From an uncultured Eubacteriales bacterium (GTDB taxonomy: Bacteria > Bacillota > Clostridia > Lachnospirales > Anaerotignaceae), in the NCBI GenBank assembly GCA_900548595.1, contig URLB01000010.1, positions 1-24,456 on the forward strand: a stretch of DNA of 24,456 nt. Direction: 5' to 3'. The translations under genes and the position numbers were made by a program. The notes under the pieces are model-generated. The model worked only from the letters and a program-made list of their open reading frames with translations. It did not search any database and was not told where the DNA came from. Below, piece after piece: positions 17,001 through 23,930 of the stretch (the stretch's first letter is position 1; each line of letters opens with the position of its first letter).

Positions 17001-19708
17001 TCATCCTGGTCATTGCTTTTGATAGCCCCAATAAAGTAGGCAGGAAGTTCTTCAACTAATTTTTCTGCTTCTGTTTCCTTATAACCATGTAGTTCAGCAA
17101 GAAAACCTATATACTCATCAAATTTACTTGAATCGGTATATAAATTCTCAAAAAATACTTTATCAAAATTTTTTCTTAAATCACCTTTATTATAGTATTT
17201 TAGACCGTGATATATTTCATGATACAAAACGCCTTCCAAGTCATTTCCGTTAATGTGTGCACCAATAAATATTTGCGGCAATACTTTTCCCATTCGTACA
17301 TTTTTGTCAATGTATACAAATGCTTCCGGTTGATATGTTGTAGTCCCATCATAATTTATTTCAACGCTATTTTCAAAAATAACTGTTTTAAATCCGTAAT
17401 CTTTAATAGTTTTTACAGCTTCTTTTGCTTCGGAACTAAGATTTTTTGTTTCTGCAATCTTGTAAGCAATGGAAAGGGTTTCTCCGCTGTACTCTTCCAT
17501 TATGACATTTTTTCCCGAACTTTCGGCTTTTTTGATAAAATCAGCCGTAAACACATTTCTGCCTATTACTCTTTGGTGTTCTGCTTCTGAATATCTATTG
17601 TTTCTCCAAAAAGCTTCTGCTTTCTCTCTAACGATGCTCTTAACAATTTCTCTCTCTGTTCCTTCGGTATCTTGTCTAATTCCGCTTCTGCCTTGAGCAT
17701 TGCTTCCGTAGGCAATTTCTTCTGTTCCATATTTTTCACCCTCATTCAATTCTGCTCTCGTTTTTTCTTCTGCAAAATAATTATTAGTACTGATGTCTGT
17801 TATATCTTCATTATGTGGCAATTCATAATTAGATTCAATAGTTTGAGCATCGTTTATACCTGACATATAAGCCGCATATTTAACCTCCGGCGCAATATTA
17901 TTGCCATACAGTGTGTTTATCTGCTCAATAGGCAAGCCAACCTTACCGGCTTCGTAGTAGCGTGTAAATCCGTTATAGTAATCATCAAAGTTATATGTAT
18001 CATTATAGTACGTTCTTAAGGCTTTTGCACCGTTTTTACCTAAATTGCTTTCAGATTCTTCTATCCTCTGTAAAGTTTCCGCTCTTTTAGTCTCAGCCAT
18101 TTCATTTGCGATTCTGTTTAACATATCGTTTGTATCGAACTGATATGTATCGAGTGTAGCAGGAAGGTTTGAAATGATAGGGCTATCTGCTGTTGATATA
18201 TTATTGCTAGCAGCATTATTTACGGACGGTATTTCTATCTCGGAAGGCGATATTTCGCTTTGCGTATTGTACGCTGATGTGTCTACCGGTACATTCTCTC
18301 CAATATTTCCAACCGCTTCCAATGGCGTCATATACTCCTTTGGAATGTTGTCGAGCATATCTTTTTCAAGGGATTTTGTTTTTAGGGTCTTAAGGTCTTT
18401 TACGGTTTCTCTGTATAGAGCGCCTATTTCTTCATTTGTAACAGGTACGCCACGTTTGGTTCTTATGACTATGTTTTCAGCCAAAATCTGACTTTTTGAA
18501 CCTGGCTCGTTTTTCAGTGCAACGTCAACCACGTCTTCCGCTGCATTTATTTCATTTATCTTTCTTCCGGTTTCTTCGTTTGAAATATTATTATTAAAAC
18601 TTCCTATGTATGCGGCACCGCCACCCATAGCACTACCGGTAATAAATCCACCGATGTAGTTCATTACAGCTTCTTTTATAGAAAATTCTGCGTCTTTATC
18701 CGCATTTGCAACGTCAGCACCATAGTTCATAATGTATGATACAAACTCTTCTGCACCTTCGATATTTCCCTGCTTTAAAAAGCTTCGCAGTATTCCTTTG
18801 CCGCTATGCTTTAACGCCCCCAATAACTCATCTAATGGCAGTTTTTCTGTAATAGCTTCTATGCCGCCTGATAATAAACCTCTTCCCAACGCTTCTGTGG
18901 ATGTTTTTCCCTGCTCGGTAAGTTCATAAGTCTTGTCCGCCGTAGCTGTTGTACCCATAAGCATAAGAGGAATAGCAGGATTTATAACAGCCGTAGGCAA
19001 GGTTACTAAATTTTGTAAAGCTGATATACCTACACTTCCAAGAGCTTGCTTTGTAGGACTTAACCCCTCTAATGCTTTATCATAGTATTCCAATGCCTGA
19101 GCATAATTTTTATATGCTTTTGAGTTCTTATCTATCGGAGAACCGCCTATATTATATTCCGGATTATCCATGTTTCTTGCCATTTCCGATAATGCGGATT
19201 CCAGACCTTCCCTTTCGACTTTTTCTTTCCAATCGTTTAATGATTGTTTAGTAGCTTCTTTTACCAGTCCGGGTGATGCAGTCAATGATTTGAATACACC
19301 TTTTACAACATTGTTTCCGCGCTCCATTATTTCTTCATTTGGATATTCTTCCAAACCACGCATTGAAGCTTTTTCCAGTCTATCCCATATATCTCTTTTC
19401 TTCTCTTTTTCTTTAAGGAAGTCGGTGTTTAAATTCTCAGTTCCTGCTTTTGAAGCTCTTTCCAATCCTGAAAACCTGTCCTTTTTGGATTCTTTCGGGC
19501 GTTTGAAATCGGTATATGTATTTATCATACCTTTTATAGAAGCTCTTTCTAAACCACTAGAGGGCACTCTCGTGCCCTGTCTTCTAGTAGTTTTGACGGT
19601 CGGTTCTTCGGCTTTCACTTCTTCTCTTTCTGTAAAAACCATTTCTTTCCCCAAAGCTTCATCAAGTTCTTTTCTTTTTTTCTTTGCTCTGTCAGCATAC
19701 ATTCCCAT
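8045..19708 (-). CDS. Giant phage polyvalent protein: two zinc-peptidase motifs, adenine methyltransferase, SNF2-like helicase, LPD38-like domain
   Basis: 3,887 residues, about 435 kDa, starting at an ATG with AAGGAGGT 6 bases upstream. Order: basic N-terminus with three 29-residue repeats (52-138); Gly/Ala-rich hydrophobic segments (about 219-258, 346-370) as in ejection proteins; zincin 1, HEIYH (830-834); acidic Asn/Asp/Gly linker (about 950-1050); methyltransferase with GWGGL, motif I LEPSMGVGNFFG (1159-1170) and catalytic NVPF (1225-1228); SF2 helicase with GVGTGKT (1802-1808), DEAH (1965-1968), TATP and QREGR (2304-2308); coiled coil; zincin 2, HELGH (2678-2682) and EGFAE (2723-2727); PLLRD (from 2969), resembling PLxRFG; LPD38-like NFRRGGN...FFNAGVQG (3290 onward); a hydrophobic helix (about 3336-3354); helical tail. 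Every key catalytic residue is present. By analogy with polyvalent proteins such as P1 DarB, it may be virion-packaged and injected to protect incoming DNA. Confidence 0.9.
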   Translation of the reverse strand: MGMYADRAKKKRKELDEALGKEMVFTEREEVKAEEPTVKTTRRQGTRVPSSGLERASIKGMINTYTDFKRPKESKKDRFSGLERASKAGTENLNTDFLKEKEKKRDIWDRLEKASMRGLEEYPNEEIMERGNNVVKGVFKSLTASPGLVKEATKQSLNDWKEKVEREGLESALSEMARNMDNPEYNIGGSPIDKNSKAYKNYAQALEYYDKALEGLSPTKQALGSVGISALQNLVTLPTAVINPAIPLMLMGTTATADKTYELTEQGKTSTEALGRGLLSGGIEAITEKLPLDELLGALKHSGKGILRSFLKQGNIEGAEEFVSYIMNYGADVANADKDAEFSIKEAVMNYIGGFITGSAMGGGAAYIGSFNNNISNEETGRKINEINAAEDVVDVALKNEPGSKSQILAENIVIRTKRGVPVTNEEIGALYRETVKDLKTLKTKSLEKDMLDNIPKEYMTPLEAVGNIGENVPVDTSAYNTQSEISPSEIEIPSVNNAASNNISTADSPIISNLPATLDTYQFDTNDMLNRIANEMAETKRAETLQRIEESESNLGKNGAKALRTYYNDTYNFDDYYNGFTRYYEAGKVGLPIEQINTLYGNNIAPEVKYAAYMSGINDAQTIESNYELPHNEDITDISTNNYFAEEKTRAELNEGEKYGTEEIAYGSNAQGRSGIRQDTEGTEREIVKSIVREKAEAFWRNNRYSEAEHQRVIGRNVFTADFIKKAESSGKNVIMEEYSGETLSIAYKIAETKNLSSEAKEAVKTIKDYGFKTVIFENSVEINYDGTTTYQPEAFVYIDKNVRMGKVLPQIFIGAHINGNDLEGVLYHEIYHGLKYYNKGDLRKNFDKVFFENLYTDSSKFDEYIGFLAELHGYKETEAEKLVEELPAYFIGAIKSNDQDELMYFNAFVDVPKAVVAMDEMFENAKTTLGVLNTKISKESAEDVHDGILDGKSDDDNGIRESKPIQKAEEKQNAGTEDRELSENVIAEDRADVQVPEREASSERPIDSGDNNNGIRERDNGNGDSGIGISRDGNVDEVKKSVAKDFSITKATAEDLDTKSPSMEDNIKAIETLHDIENINKTPTKAQQAILAKFKGWGGLSNSFWGKNKERLQEIMSDSEIAAAQSTVNDAYFTPTYIIDEIYKALNYLGFEGGNILEPSMGVGNFFGRLPKSIKSNSSLFGVEIDTISGRIAKYLYPSASIEIAPFQDVAYKDNSFDLIIGNVPFGEVKYKYKNSRYLIHDYFFVKAMDKLNDGGIMAFLTSRGTLDKLDSKTRAELNRQGKLIAAYRLPSSVFTRSAGASPVTDLIIMQKTTDTNGERFVNTGSIEVDGVDFSINEYFVNHPENIIGELSAERNWRNGKYSLDVKSTGNVGEQLAKAIKKLPKNLLSGVQSVGTVDVTENINPLQTFIAKDDGTVEYIDAQTGDIKQIRKKQAEIAKSYINVKDVYQDLVDTTLNSNDRAAIESKRKELNTEYDNFVKKYGSLEKNKKLLSADNDFFKLSGLEIYDTKTKKVIKSEMFTRDTLGKKKPKKADSALDALSISISETGGVNLERIKELTNLSEKDIVKQLSDRIVYTPDGTYELNEVYLSGNVREKYKAVKGKKGFEENERMLKAVLPEDIPAKNITPQFGAPWIAPDYVADFLKETFGLYSTPTVNYDPTTGTWTLETNMWGDTTLLTHKYGTTYLNGLKIAEKALNMRNIVVKDSDGKILVKETRAAQQKADDIKAAFEEWCFKDSNRRQELVTTFNEKFNSNRNMDFTELSKYLTFDGLSDTFKLRDYQKRAVARAVFNGNTLLAHGVGTGKTAEMITIAMELKRMGIAKKNMMVVPPHKVADFRNDILKMYPSAKVAMLEKGANATQRKRFYAQVAANDYDIVIIPHTSFGMLDVSEDTKRAFITSQIAELEDVLTQAQLQKGSIDGRFIRQLENQKKRLEEKLKLITESAKDSGNTFEELGVDSLFVDEAHNFKNLPFYSKLSRVAGVSVNQSNNKTRASRAENMFMITDYLNKNNGRITFGTATPITNSMSEIYNMLRFLRPDILEESGIQSFDAWAAMFGSIVNQAEVDPSGRHMRMKERFSKFKNVAQMVEQFRRMADILKTNEVIEDLPVAERIDVVNEPNAIQEEFLDIIDGMIDEIRTSGQNAEHNMLEVTTAGQMAAIDLRFVKSYFKGKYTDEELNLPNNRISQVAKKVIKEYNDSNAIKGTQFVFCDVGVRDDPSKKYNLYVYGDLINRLVAGGIPREEIAIAQDFEDKADLSAKVNTGEIRVLIGSTAVMGEGMNAQNKAVALHHMTVPARPSDIEQREGRIIRYGNENKNVRIYRYIQEKSYDSYQWQMQERKASFINQALSGGTVEELEEMSDFQLTAREAKAIASGNPLLLEKIEVEDKLSKLKSLRNKFNTDKLEMRDRLATLPNRISRLEQSVMDKKADIQTVNANSSEDFEITFGKTKYTDRTKAAGALEKAISKIPKNGTNVLIGSCKGLDVYYSSSLDKGTKFTIKGNDSYIVDGGNSASGNITRILNAIGKIQNSLDIDEKLLKSFKAEIKTLETEVNAEFPQMKELEELQAKLADIDTQLGINISEVDMSDVVVSEEDDDTTDYSKAVGSDSYTDQWATQRVGDSDTEPKSLSEIVARIQHDFDVNITSGHLRGGNVRGAFNKNNEGIRTKLANDLPTITHELGHFLDKKYKLINKSLDKELIKELTDNLPQEMKDVYAENKWKTEGFAEFMRRFMQNREVATIDYPEFTKYFLNTLDGKDAALISQFADDINAYYSLDADTATSSIKLNEEKSYDARTITEKIKDKADVFYQAWVDSNYSIKRFDKATGSNAYTLATNAAYSDAIAGQIIMGDLTDSNGKYVSPGLKTTLNGINLKDENEYRLFGEYLVVKHGPERLEEGMRIFADDRKNSSAFMNKRAEELEQQYPQFAEAAKRFYKFIDDFYRTWAVDTGLISDTALPKWHERWQYYVPLLRDVGETGFMGAKRGFANQNSTIKKARGSSLDVIHPVDGMITNMIKIVNAGTRNNVMRNITRSADRLGANAKFIEKVPTPMKVEKTNIGGVKQQILTKLDELGLSTSDKKSVDEIVTNIDDILIQYGRGKAYGDVITVLENGQPEFWKINDAGLLKSLTTMSPTKMEGILDAYAVVSRFMTSNITGSNLIWSIFSNLPRDFMTLYTYSSTKNPFKLFASCGSAYVNKVKYSLGKEVNPLYREYLAMGGGTISAYSADRDFAKRARKKFAGKKFSLNPLDWIAFVGDTIESGPRFATYKVLREQGMDPREAFYGAMDVTVNFRRGGNWSRQINKVVPFFNAGVQGLDKFGRWITASEVNGSGRKSVVMKRTFGFVTASTILAAITYALNNSDEEKEKEYEQLSTYIKNSFWNIPLGDGKFFAIPKPRELGVLSSFIETGLEYYKGENKHAFDGFYEYFTDNCLPNLVSDISQIGQKGLKETGAGLLGDLGLIGIVGYVVANRDFLGKPIVPASLEKLEKKDQYTNRTSKIAYWIGQAFNASPIEIDYAFEQLLGGFWKYQRALFPVGEANIDYSLGVKNTYFKDNQYSNDIINWMYDNADKSSRAAESDPDNIDKAIANKLDNSLKEFYSSYYGLAKGKPETKQRRATRQDVIDIIYEYRKAVEGDYYKKIINDVKEFCKKVGDESYLPAVMQTKIKDGKKKEHELTDSQYVEYQTYYLTTYWDLAEDSLRGVGNDKKTAAILKEVQTVAREEATNKMLASMGLPKSDFSQKYKGVSNDDIIEFRTEVKLEKEAKEARGESKSLTQAETAEILDDMNLDSDDTYTLFFSQHPNSTSAKDVYDAGVSADDYLYFLAETEDMTADYKMENGEYVLNKRGKKIPIRGSKKEKIDSLLEDMNLSEEEYWALMEVAGYERPLE
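19295..19555 (-). repeat. Three 29-residue repeats at the N-terminus of the giant protein
   Basis: Units start at residues 52, 81 and 110, exactly 29 apart: GLERASIKGMINTYTDF, GLERASKAGTENLNTDF and RLEKASMRGLEEYPNEE. The first two also share a Lys/Glu-rich second half; the third keeps only the first dozen residues. They sit in a basic, probably disordered region ahead of the first hydrophobic segment. Confidence 0.85.
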
Positions 19709-19720
19709 AGGAAGACCTCC

Positions 19721-21970
19721 TTATCCTATAAGTATTCCGGCTAAAATATCGGCTTCTTTTTTCTTTATATACTTTTTGTTGTATTCTCTTGTTATAATCT
19801 CATCTATATCTTCCGGACTGTATCCTTTTTTCATAATGTCCGTATACAATCCCTTAGCATAGTCGCCTAAATCGGAGTACTTATATTTTGTTTCATTATT
19901 TCCGTCATCGGTTTTCTTTTTCCCTGAGCTACTCGACTTTCCCGAGCCTCCCGAACTTTTCTTTGTCCTGCTTGCCAGAACCGCACTGATGAAGTTCTGC
20001 GCTTCATTCATGCTTATTCCTGCCTTTCCGAGTACATCCGCAGAGGGCATAATACCCATTTCAAGGAAGCTCATAGCCTGATTATAGGCGTTATCTCTGT
20101 CATTTGCGCTGACACTGTACTCCCATTCCTTGTTATATCTATCGTCTGATATTTCATCACGATACTTGTTATAGTTGAAATCACGATTATTAACATACGC
20201 ATTGTAGTTAAAATCACGGTTATTAAACCAATCACCGACATTATCACGGTATCTGCCGTATGCGGTATCTTCCAGTCCCTGTACCACACCGAGTTTATTA
20301 AGCTCCTGCTCAAAACCTTTAAGATACATGTCATACGCAATTCCGTAAAGTTCCGGTACTTTATCGGTAAGCTGTGTGTTGTAATAGTTCTGCGCCTGTT
20401 GTGCCGATGATACTGCGTAGGAGTTCATACCGCCTGCGCCTGATGCCGCTGCCGCCAACGTATCGTTGAGAGCTCTGTTGCCTTCACGAAGATATGTAGA
20501 AGCGTACTGCTGAAATACCGGGTCGTCTTCAAGCTTATATACAAACTCATCGTAATCAAGAATACTGCCTAAAAGCTCGTCTATTTCATCCTGATACGGG
20601 CTTTTATATTCCGGGAAAGGATTTGTGCCGTATCCCTGTGTACCTCCACCCGGGAATGTTCCTCCGGGGAAGCCTCCCCCGGGAAATGTTCCGCTTCCGT
20701 TCCAACCGCTTAAGAAAGCCGAACCGTCTATTCCACCCGAATATCCGAACTGAGCCCTTATAGCTTCTGCCATAGCGTGGGCGTTCTGCATTGCCTGATA
20801 TGCGTCATAGCTTCCTGTTCTTGCATACTCGGCTTCTGCCGCCTTATACTGCTTCTGCCACTCTCTAATCTGCGCCAATGCGTCAGACGGTAAGTCAGCG
20901 TCATTGTAACTTCCTATAGCTCCACTCGAACCGCCCATAGCGGGTCCCAGTCCCTCAAACTCTTTGCCTTTATTGTAGGCGTTGACAAGTCCGTTGCCTG
21001 TATAACCGAAATCTTCACCCGGTTTATAGTAGTCCATACCGTCTCGTCCGCTTAAAAATGAAAGCTGCATATTGTTCATATTAAACAGTCGTCCGTCCTC
21101 ATCGTTATTGCGGACTTCCGTTGTAAAATCATTGGGCCCCATTATTGTTCCGAACCCATAACCGGGTTTTGCATAATCCGATGAGGCTGTGCCGTATGTC
21201 AATGCAGTGTCTAAACCGATTATTCCTTCCAAGCCTGAGTTTTTCGCCGCGTCTCTCCACATTGTTTCATTGCCCGAATATGTCTTTTTACTTCCGTCAG
21301 CCATATTGAAAACAAACTTTGTATTACGATTGCCGTAACCCATGCCTGTTCCGTATCCAAAAGGAAGAACCGAGCCGTTTCTTACTCCGTCAGAGTATTC
21401 TTTCATTTGCAATAATCCGTCTATGGTTTCCTGACTTGCCCCTGAAGCTTTTGCTGCCGCCACCCTTGCGTCAAAATCTATGCCGGAATTAAAATCGGCA
21501 AATATATTTGTGTTCGGGTCTGTAACTCCGTATGATTGTCTGAGGGCATTAAGTGCGGCTTCTGTAGGGTTATAGCTATGCTTATCATTGCCGCCGTCTT
21601 GTCCTATTACATAGTCGCCCCTTTTAATTGCCGATTGCGTTTTGAAGTTTGTTACATCATCGAATGTAAAAGGAGCATATTTCAAGCCTTCACCTTTTAT
21701 TTTGGCGTCTCTTGAAGCAACAAGCCCATCTATTTCCGAATCACTTGCACCTCTGTTGATAGCGTCCTGTATAGCAGAGTAATAATCGGTATTAGGGTCG
21801 TATTTTGCAGCAGGACTGTTACTGCCTGAACCGGAAACATTTGAGCCGTTAGAATAGCCGTTCTTTTTTCCTTCTCGTTCGCTTCGTGTTACAACTACTT
21901 TCTTGTCGGTATTAGCACTTGAAGAGCTTGAGCCTTTTTTCTTTGTTGTATTTGTTAATGAATATCCCAT
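19721..21970 (-). CDS. Phage virion-associated protein with Gly/Pro and Asn/Tyr repeats, 749 residues
   Basis: The ATG at 21970 has GAGGTGAT 4 bases upstream, next to the preceding gene's stop. The N-terminal half is Gly/Asn/Ser/Tyr-rich. In the middle is a GGGFPGGTFPGGG stretch. A conserved helical block follows, with REGNRALNDTLAAAASGAGGMNSYAVSSAQQAQNYY and LTDKVPELYGIAYDMY. Then NNRDFNYN occurs twice, 11 residues apart (about residue 580), before a Lys/Ser/Gly tail. I recognise the helical block from a common but functionally undefined protein of Firmicutes prophages, in which Tyr/Asn/Asp repeats follow the same 'KxPELY' segment. Its place between tail genes and the giant injected protein suggests an internal or ejected virion component, which is inference. 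The gene ends 12 bases before the giant gene. Confidence 0.75.
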   Translation of the reverse strand: MGYSLTNTTKKKGSSSSSANTDKKVVVTRSEREGKKNGYSNGSNVSGSGSNSPAAKYDPNTDYYSAIQDAINRGASDSEIDGLVASRDAKIKGEGLKYAPFTFDDVTNFKTQSAIKRGDYVIGQDGGNDKHSYNPTEAALNALRQSYGVTDPNTNIFADFNSGIDFDARVAAAKASGASQETIDGLLQMKEYSDGVRNGSVLPFGYGTGMGYGNRNTKFVFNMADGSKKTYSGNETMWRDAAKNSGLEGIIGLDTALTYGTASSDYAKPGYGFGTIMGPNDFTTEVRNNDEDGRLFNMNNMQLSFLSGRDGMDYYKPGEDFGYTGNGLVNAYNKGKEFEGLGPAMGGSSGAIGSYNDADLPSDALAQIREWQKQYKAAEAEYARTGSYDAYQAMQNAHAMAEAIRAQFGYSGGIDGSAFLSGWNGSGTFPGGGFPGGTFPGGGTQGYGTNPFPEYKSPYQDEIDELLGSILDYDEFVYKLEDDPVFQQYASTYLREGNRALNDTLAAAASGAGGMNSYAVSSAQQAQNYYNTQLTDKVPELYGIAYDMYLKGFEQELNKLGVVQGLEDTAYGRYRDNVGDWFNNRDFNYNAYVNNRDFNYNKYRDEISDDRYNKEWEYSVSANDRDNAYNQAMSFLEMGIMPSADVLGKAGISMNEAQNFISAVLASRTKKSSGGSGKSSSSGKKKTDDGNNETKYKYSDLGDYAKGLYTDIMKKGYSPEDIDEIITREYNKKYIKKKEADILAGILIG

Positions 21971-21980
21971 TTATATCACC

Positions 21981-22358
21981 TCACCACGTTCCGCTGTCGA
22001 TTGTTATCGATGTATTTTTGGAAATAACCAAGTTCCCGTTCGATGACATATACATATACTGAACCCCGTCCTCACCGGATAAACTGAATACAAATTCATT
22101 TCTGTTGGGATTATATCCAACCTTAAACGATTCGCCGTTTTTCCCTGTAAGATAAAGCAATCCGAGTATACTGTCGCTCTCTCCCGGACTTGTTATATCC
22201 GTTATGTCTGTATCGATTTCCGTTATATTACTGCTGTCAAGATTGACAAGCGTATATTCCAACTGGTCTTGTATGTATCTTATCTGCCGCTCCATAGCCA
22301 ATATCGCTTTGGCAGGGTCGGCAGGGTCTATTTTGTCCAACTGTTTATAAAAAATCAT
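21981..22358 (-). CDS. Small phage structural-region protein, 125 residues, unknown function
   Basis: The ATG at 22358 has GAGGTGT 5 bases upstream and starts 3 bases after the previous stop. The N-terminal helix AILAMERQIRYIQDQLEYTLVNL, followed by DSSNI, recurs in many Firmicutes phage late operons. The rest is predicted beta-rich (GLLYLTGKNGESFKVGYN, EFVFSLSGEDGVQYMYMSSNGNLVIS), like small tail or baseplate accessory proteins. I cannot assign a function. Its location between a tail-like protein and a probable ejection protein supports a minor virion or assembly role. Confidence 0.7.
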   Translation of the reverse strand: MIFYKQLDKIDPADPAKAILAMERQIRYIQDQLEYTLVNLDSSNITEIDTDITDITSPGESDSILGLLYLTGKNGESFKVGYNPNRNEFVFSLSGEDGVQYMYMSSNGNLVISKNTSITIDSGTW

Positions 22359-22361
22359 AGG

Positions 22362-23918
22362 TTACACCTCGCTTCCAACGTAGAAATCACGAATAAATGA
22401 TTTAATTACGCACTCGCCTTTTCCGGAAAGCCTTACCTTAAACTGGTCGCACCTGTTAGGGAATATAGGGATGTTTATTGTTTTCGCTGTTCTGTTATGC
22501 GTTGTGTAAACGGTATTCCATAGGCTGTCATCTGTTTTTATCTCTATTTTCAGCCACGCTCCTGCGCCCAGTGCTATTCTGAAATTCAGTTTTGAATATC
22601 CCTTGCGTTCATTGATAAGCTCTGTAAATGGACAAAATGTCGCACTCCAATTGATAACCTCATTCGAGCTATTGTCGGCGGTCTTATATTTCCATCCCTG
22701 TTCGTCAATGTAATAAAGCCGTCCTTCTATGTCTGCAAAGTCTATTACCGATACTTTATCTTCTTTCAGCCATATTCCTTTTGATATATCGTATGTATAT
22801 ATCGCTCTTTCAGGTCCGTTGCTCATGCAGATATAGTACTTATCGCCGTCACTGCCGGCACATCCGTCTGTAAATCTCTTTGTACCGAAGTTCTGCGATA
22901 TAAGCTCAGGGACACCGCCCGTGTACTCATATACGCCGTTTCTGCCAAGATAATAAAGCGTTTCATTGATAACGCACATAGAACGCTCACAGCCGTCCTG
23001 TACGCCGAATACGCTTGATGTAAGCAACTGAAAGTTTGACGGCTTTGTGCCGTATATCTTATGTACAACGTCCTCTTTAAAAAAGCAGATAAAGCTTGTA
23101 AACGGAATACAACCTGTAAACTTCCCATCGCTGCTGACATCTATGTAGTAGCTGTCGCTCGTTAATCCGTCAAATACCTGGAAGTTAAGAGGGTCTCCGT
23201 ATTTACTGCTGTAAATAGTATTTTTTGCGCATCCCCATAAACGGTAGTTGCTTTCGCACACAAACTCCAAATCGGGTACAGAACGCTTAATCGTGATTTC
23301 AGCGGTTTCCTTTCCTGCCGTAAAACTGTTTTCATAGAACTTCAAAACCTTATTTTCGGCTTTTCTTATTACCAAAGTTTTATTGTTTTCGGGATTTACC
23401 GTACATCCTGTTATTTCTACTGCGTCTCCGTCTCGGAAGTTAAAGTTTGCGCCCGTTGTCGTTATGGTGGCATACTTCATAGGCGAATCCTTATCCGTTG
23501 ACGTGGCTGCAAATGTTATCTGTCCTTTGCCGCTCTTGTATGTCTCTTCCATGTTCCCGAACTTCTTTTCTTCTGTGTCATAGTATTTTTTATCAGGGAA
23601 TATAACGACATATTTACCCAGAGTAGCCATTTGCTTTTTGCCTGCCGTTACAGCGCCTATCTTTTCATCGTTATATATAACGTCTGTTCCGTCTATAATA
23701 AAAAGCCCTGCTTTGGAATAAAGCGTTGTAGGGCTTTTGTACTGTTTCTCTCTTACTCTCTTTTTTCTTTGCGACAGACAAGGAAATTCATCGGTAGACA
23801 AGTTTTCGCAGTCTTCCAGTTCGCCGTCCTCTGTAAGCCTTCCGTAATTAAGTCCGAGAAAATTAATAATACTCTGTCTTGCTGAGTTATCGCCCTGTAT
23901 TAATTGCGGTAAGTTCAT
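22362..23918 (-). CDS. Phage tail/stabilisation-like structural protein, about 518 residues
   Basis: The start is taken as the ATG at 23918, with AGGGGTGA about 5 bases upstream; an in-frame GTG at 23927 is inside that site. The protein opens MNLPQLIQGDNSARQSIINF and is rich in short beta strands with repeated aromatic-Gly turns, for example YYLGRNGVYEYTGGVPELIS and IYTDFD-like blade motifs further on. A propeller-like fold is plausible. The segment VFGVQDGCERSMCVINETLYYLGRNGVYEY resembles tail-hub or DNA-stabilisation proteins of short-tailed phages (P22 gp10 type). That assignment is by pattern, not by homology search. It follows a connector-like gene, as such proteins do in podovirus gene order, and is separated from the next gene by 3 bases. 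Confidence 0.65.
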   Translation of the reverse strand: MNLPQLIQGDNSARQSIINFLGLNYGRLTEDGELEDCENLSTDEFPCLSQRKKRVREKQYKSPTTLYSKAGLFIIDGTDVIYNDEKIGAVTAGKKQMATLGKYVVIFPDKKYYDTEEKKFGNMEETYKSGKGQITFAATSTDKDSPMKYATITTTGANFNFRDGDAVEITGCTVNPENNKTLVIRKAENKVLKFYENSFTAGKETAEITIKRSVPDLEFVCESNYRLWGCAKNTIYSSKYGDPLNFQVFDGLTSDSYYIDVSSDGKFTGCIPFTSFICFFKEDVVHKIYGTKPSNFQLLTSSVFGVQDGCERSMCVINETLYYLGRNGVYEYTGGVPELISQNFGTKRFTDGCAGSDGDKYYICMSNGPERAIYTYDISKGIWLKEDKVSVIDFADIEGRLYYIDEQGWKYKTADNSSNEVINWSATFCPFTELINERKGYSKLNFRIALGAGAWLKIEIKTDDSLWNTVYTTHNRTAKTINIPIFPNRCDQFKVRLSGKGECVIKSFIRDFYVGSEV

Positions 23919-23930
23919 ATATATCACCCC

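Noticed and set aside
8045..19708. Assigning the giant gene to an integrative conjugative element
   Set aside because: Methyltransferase-helicase fusions occur there too, but the adjacent genes are phage neck, tail and virion types and no relaxase or conjugation gene is visible.
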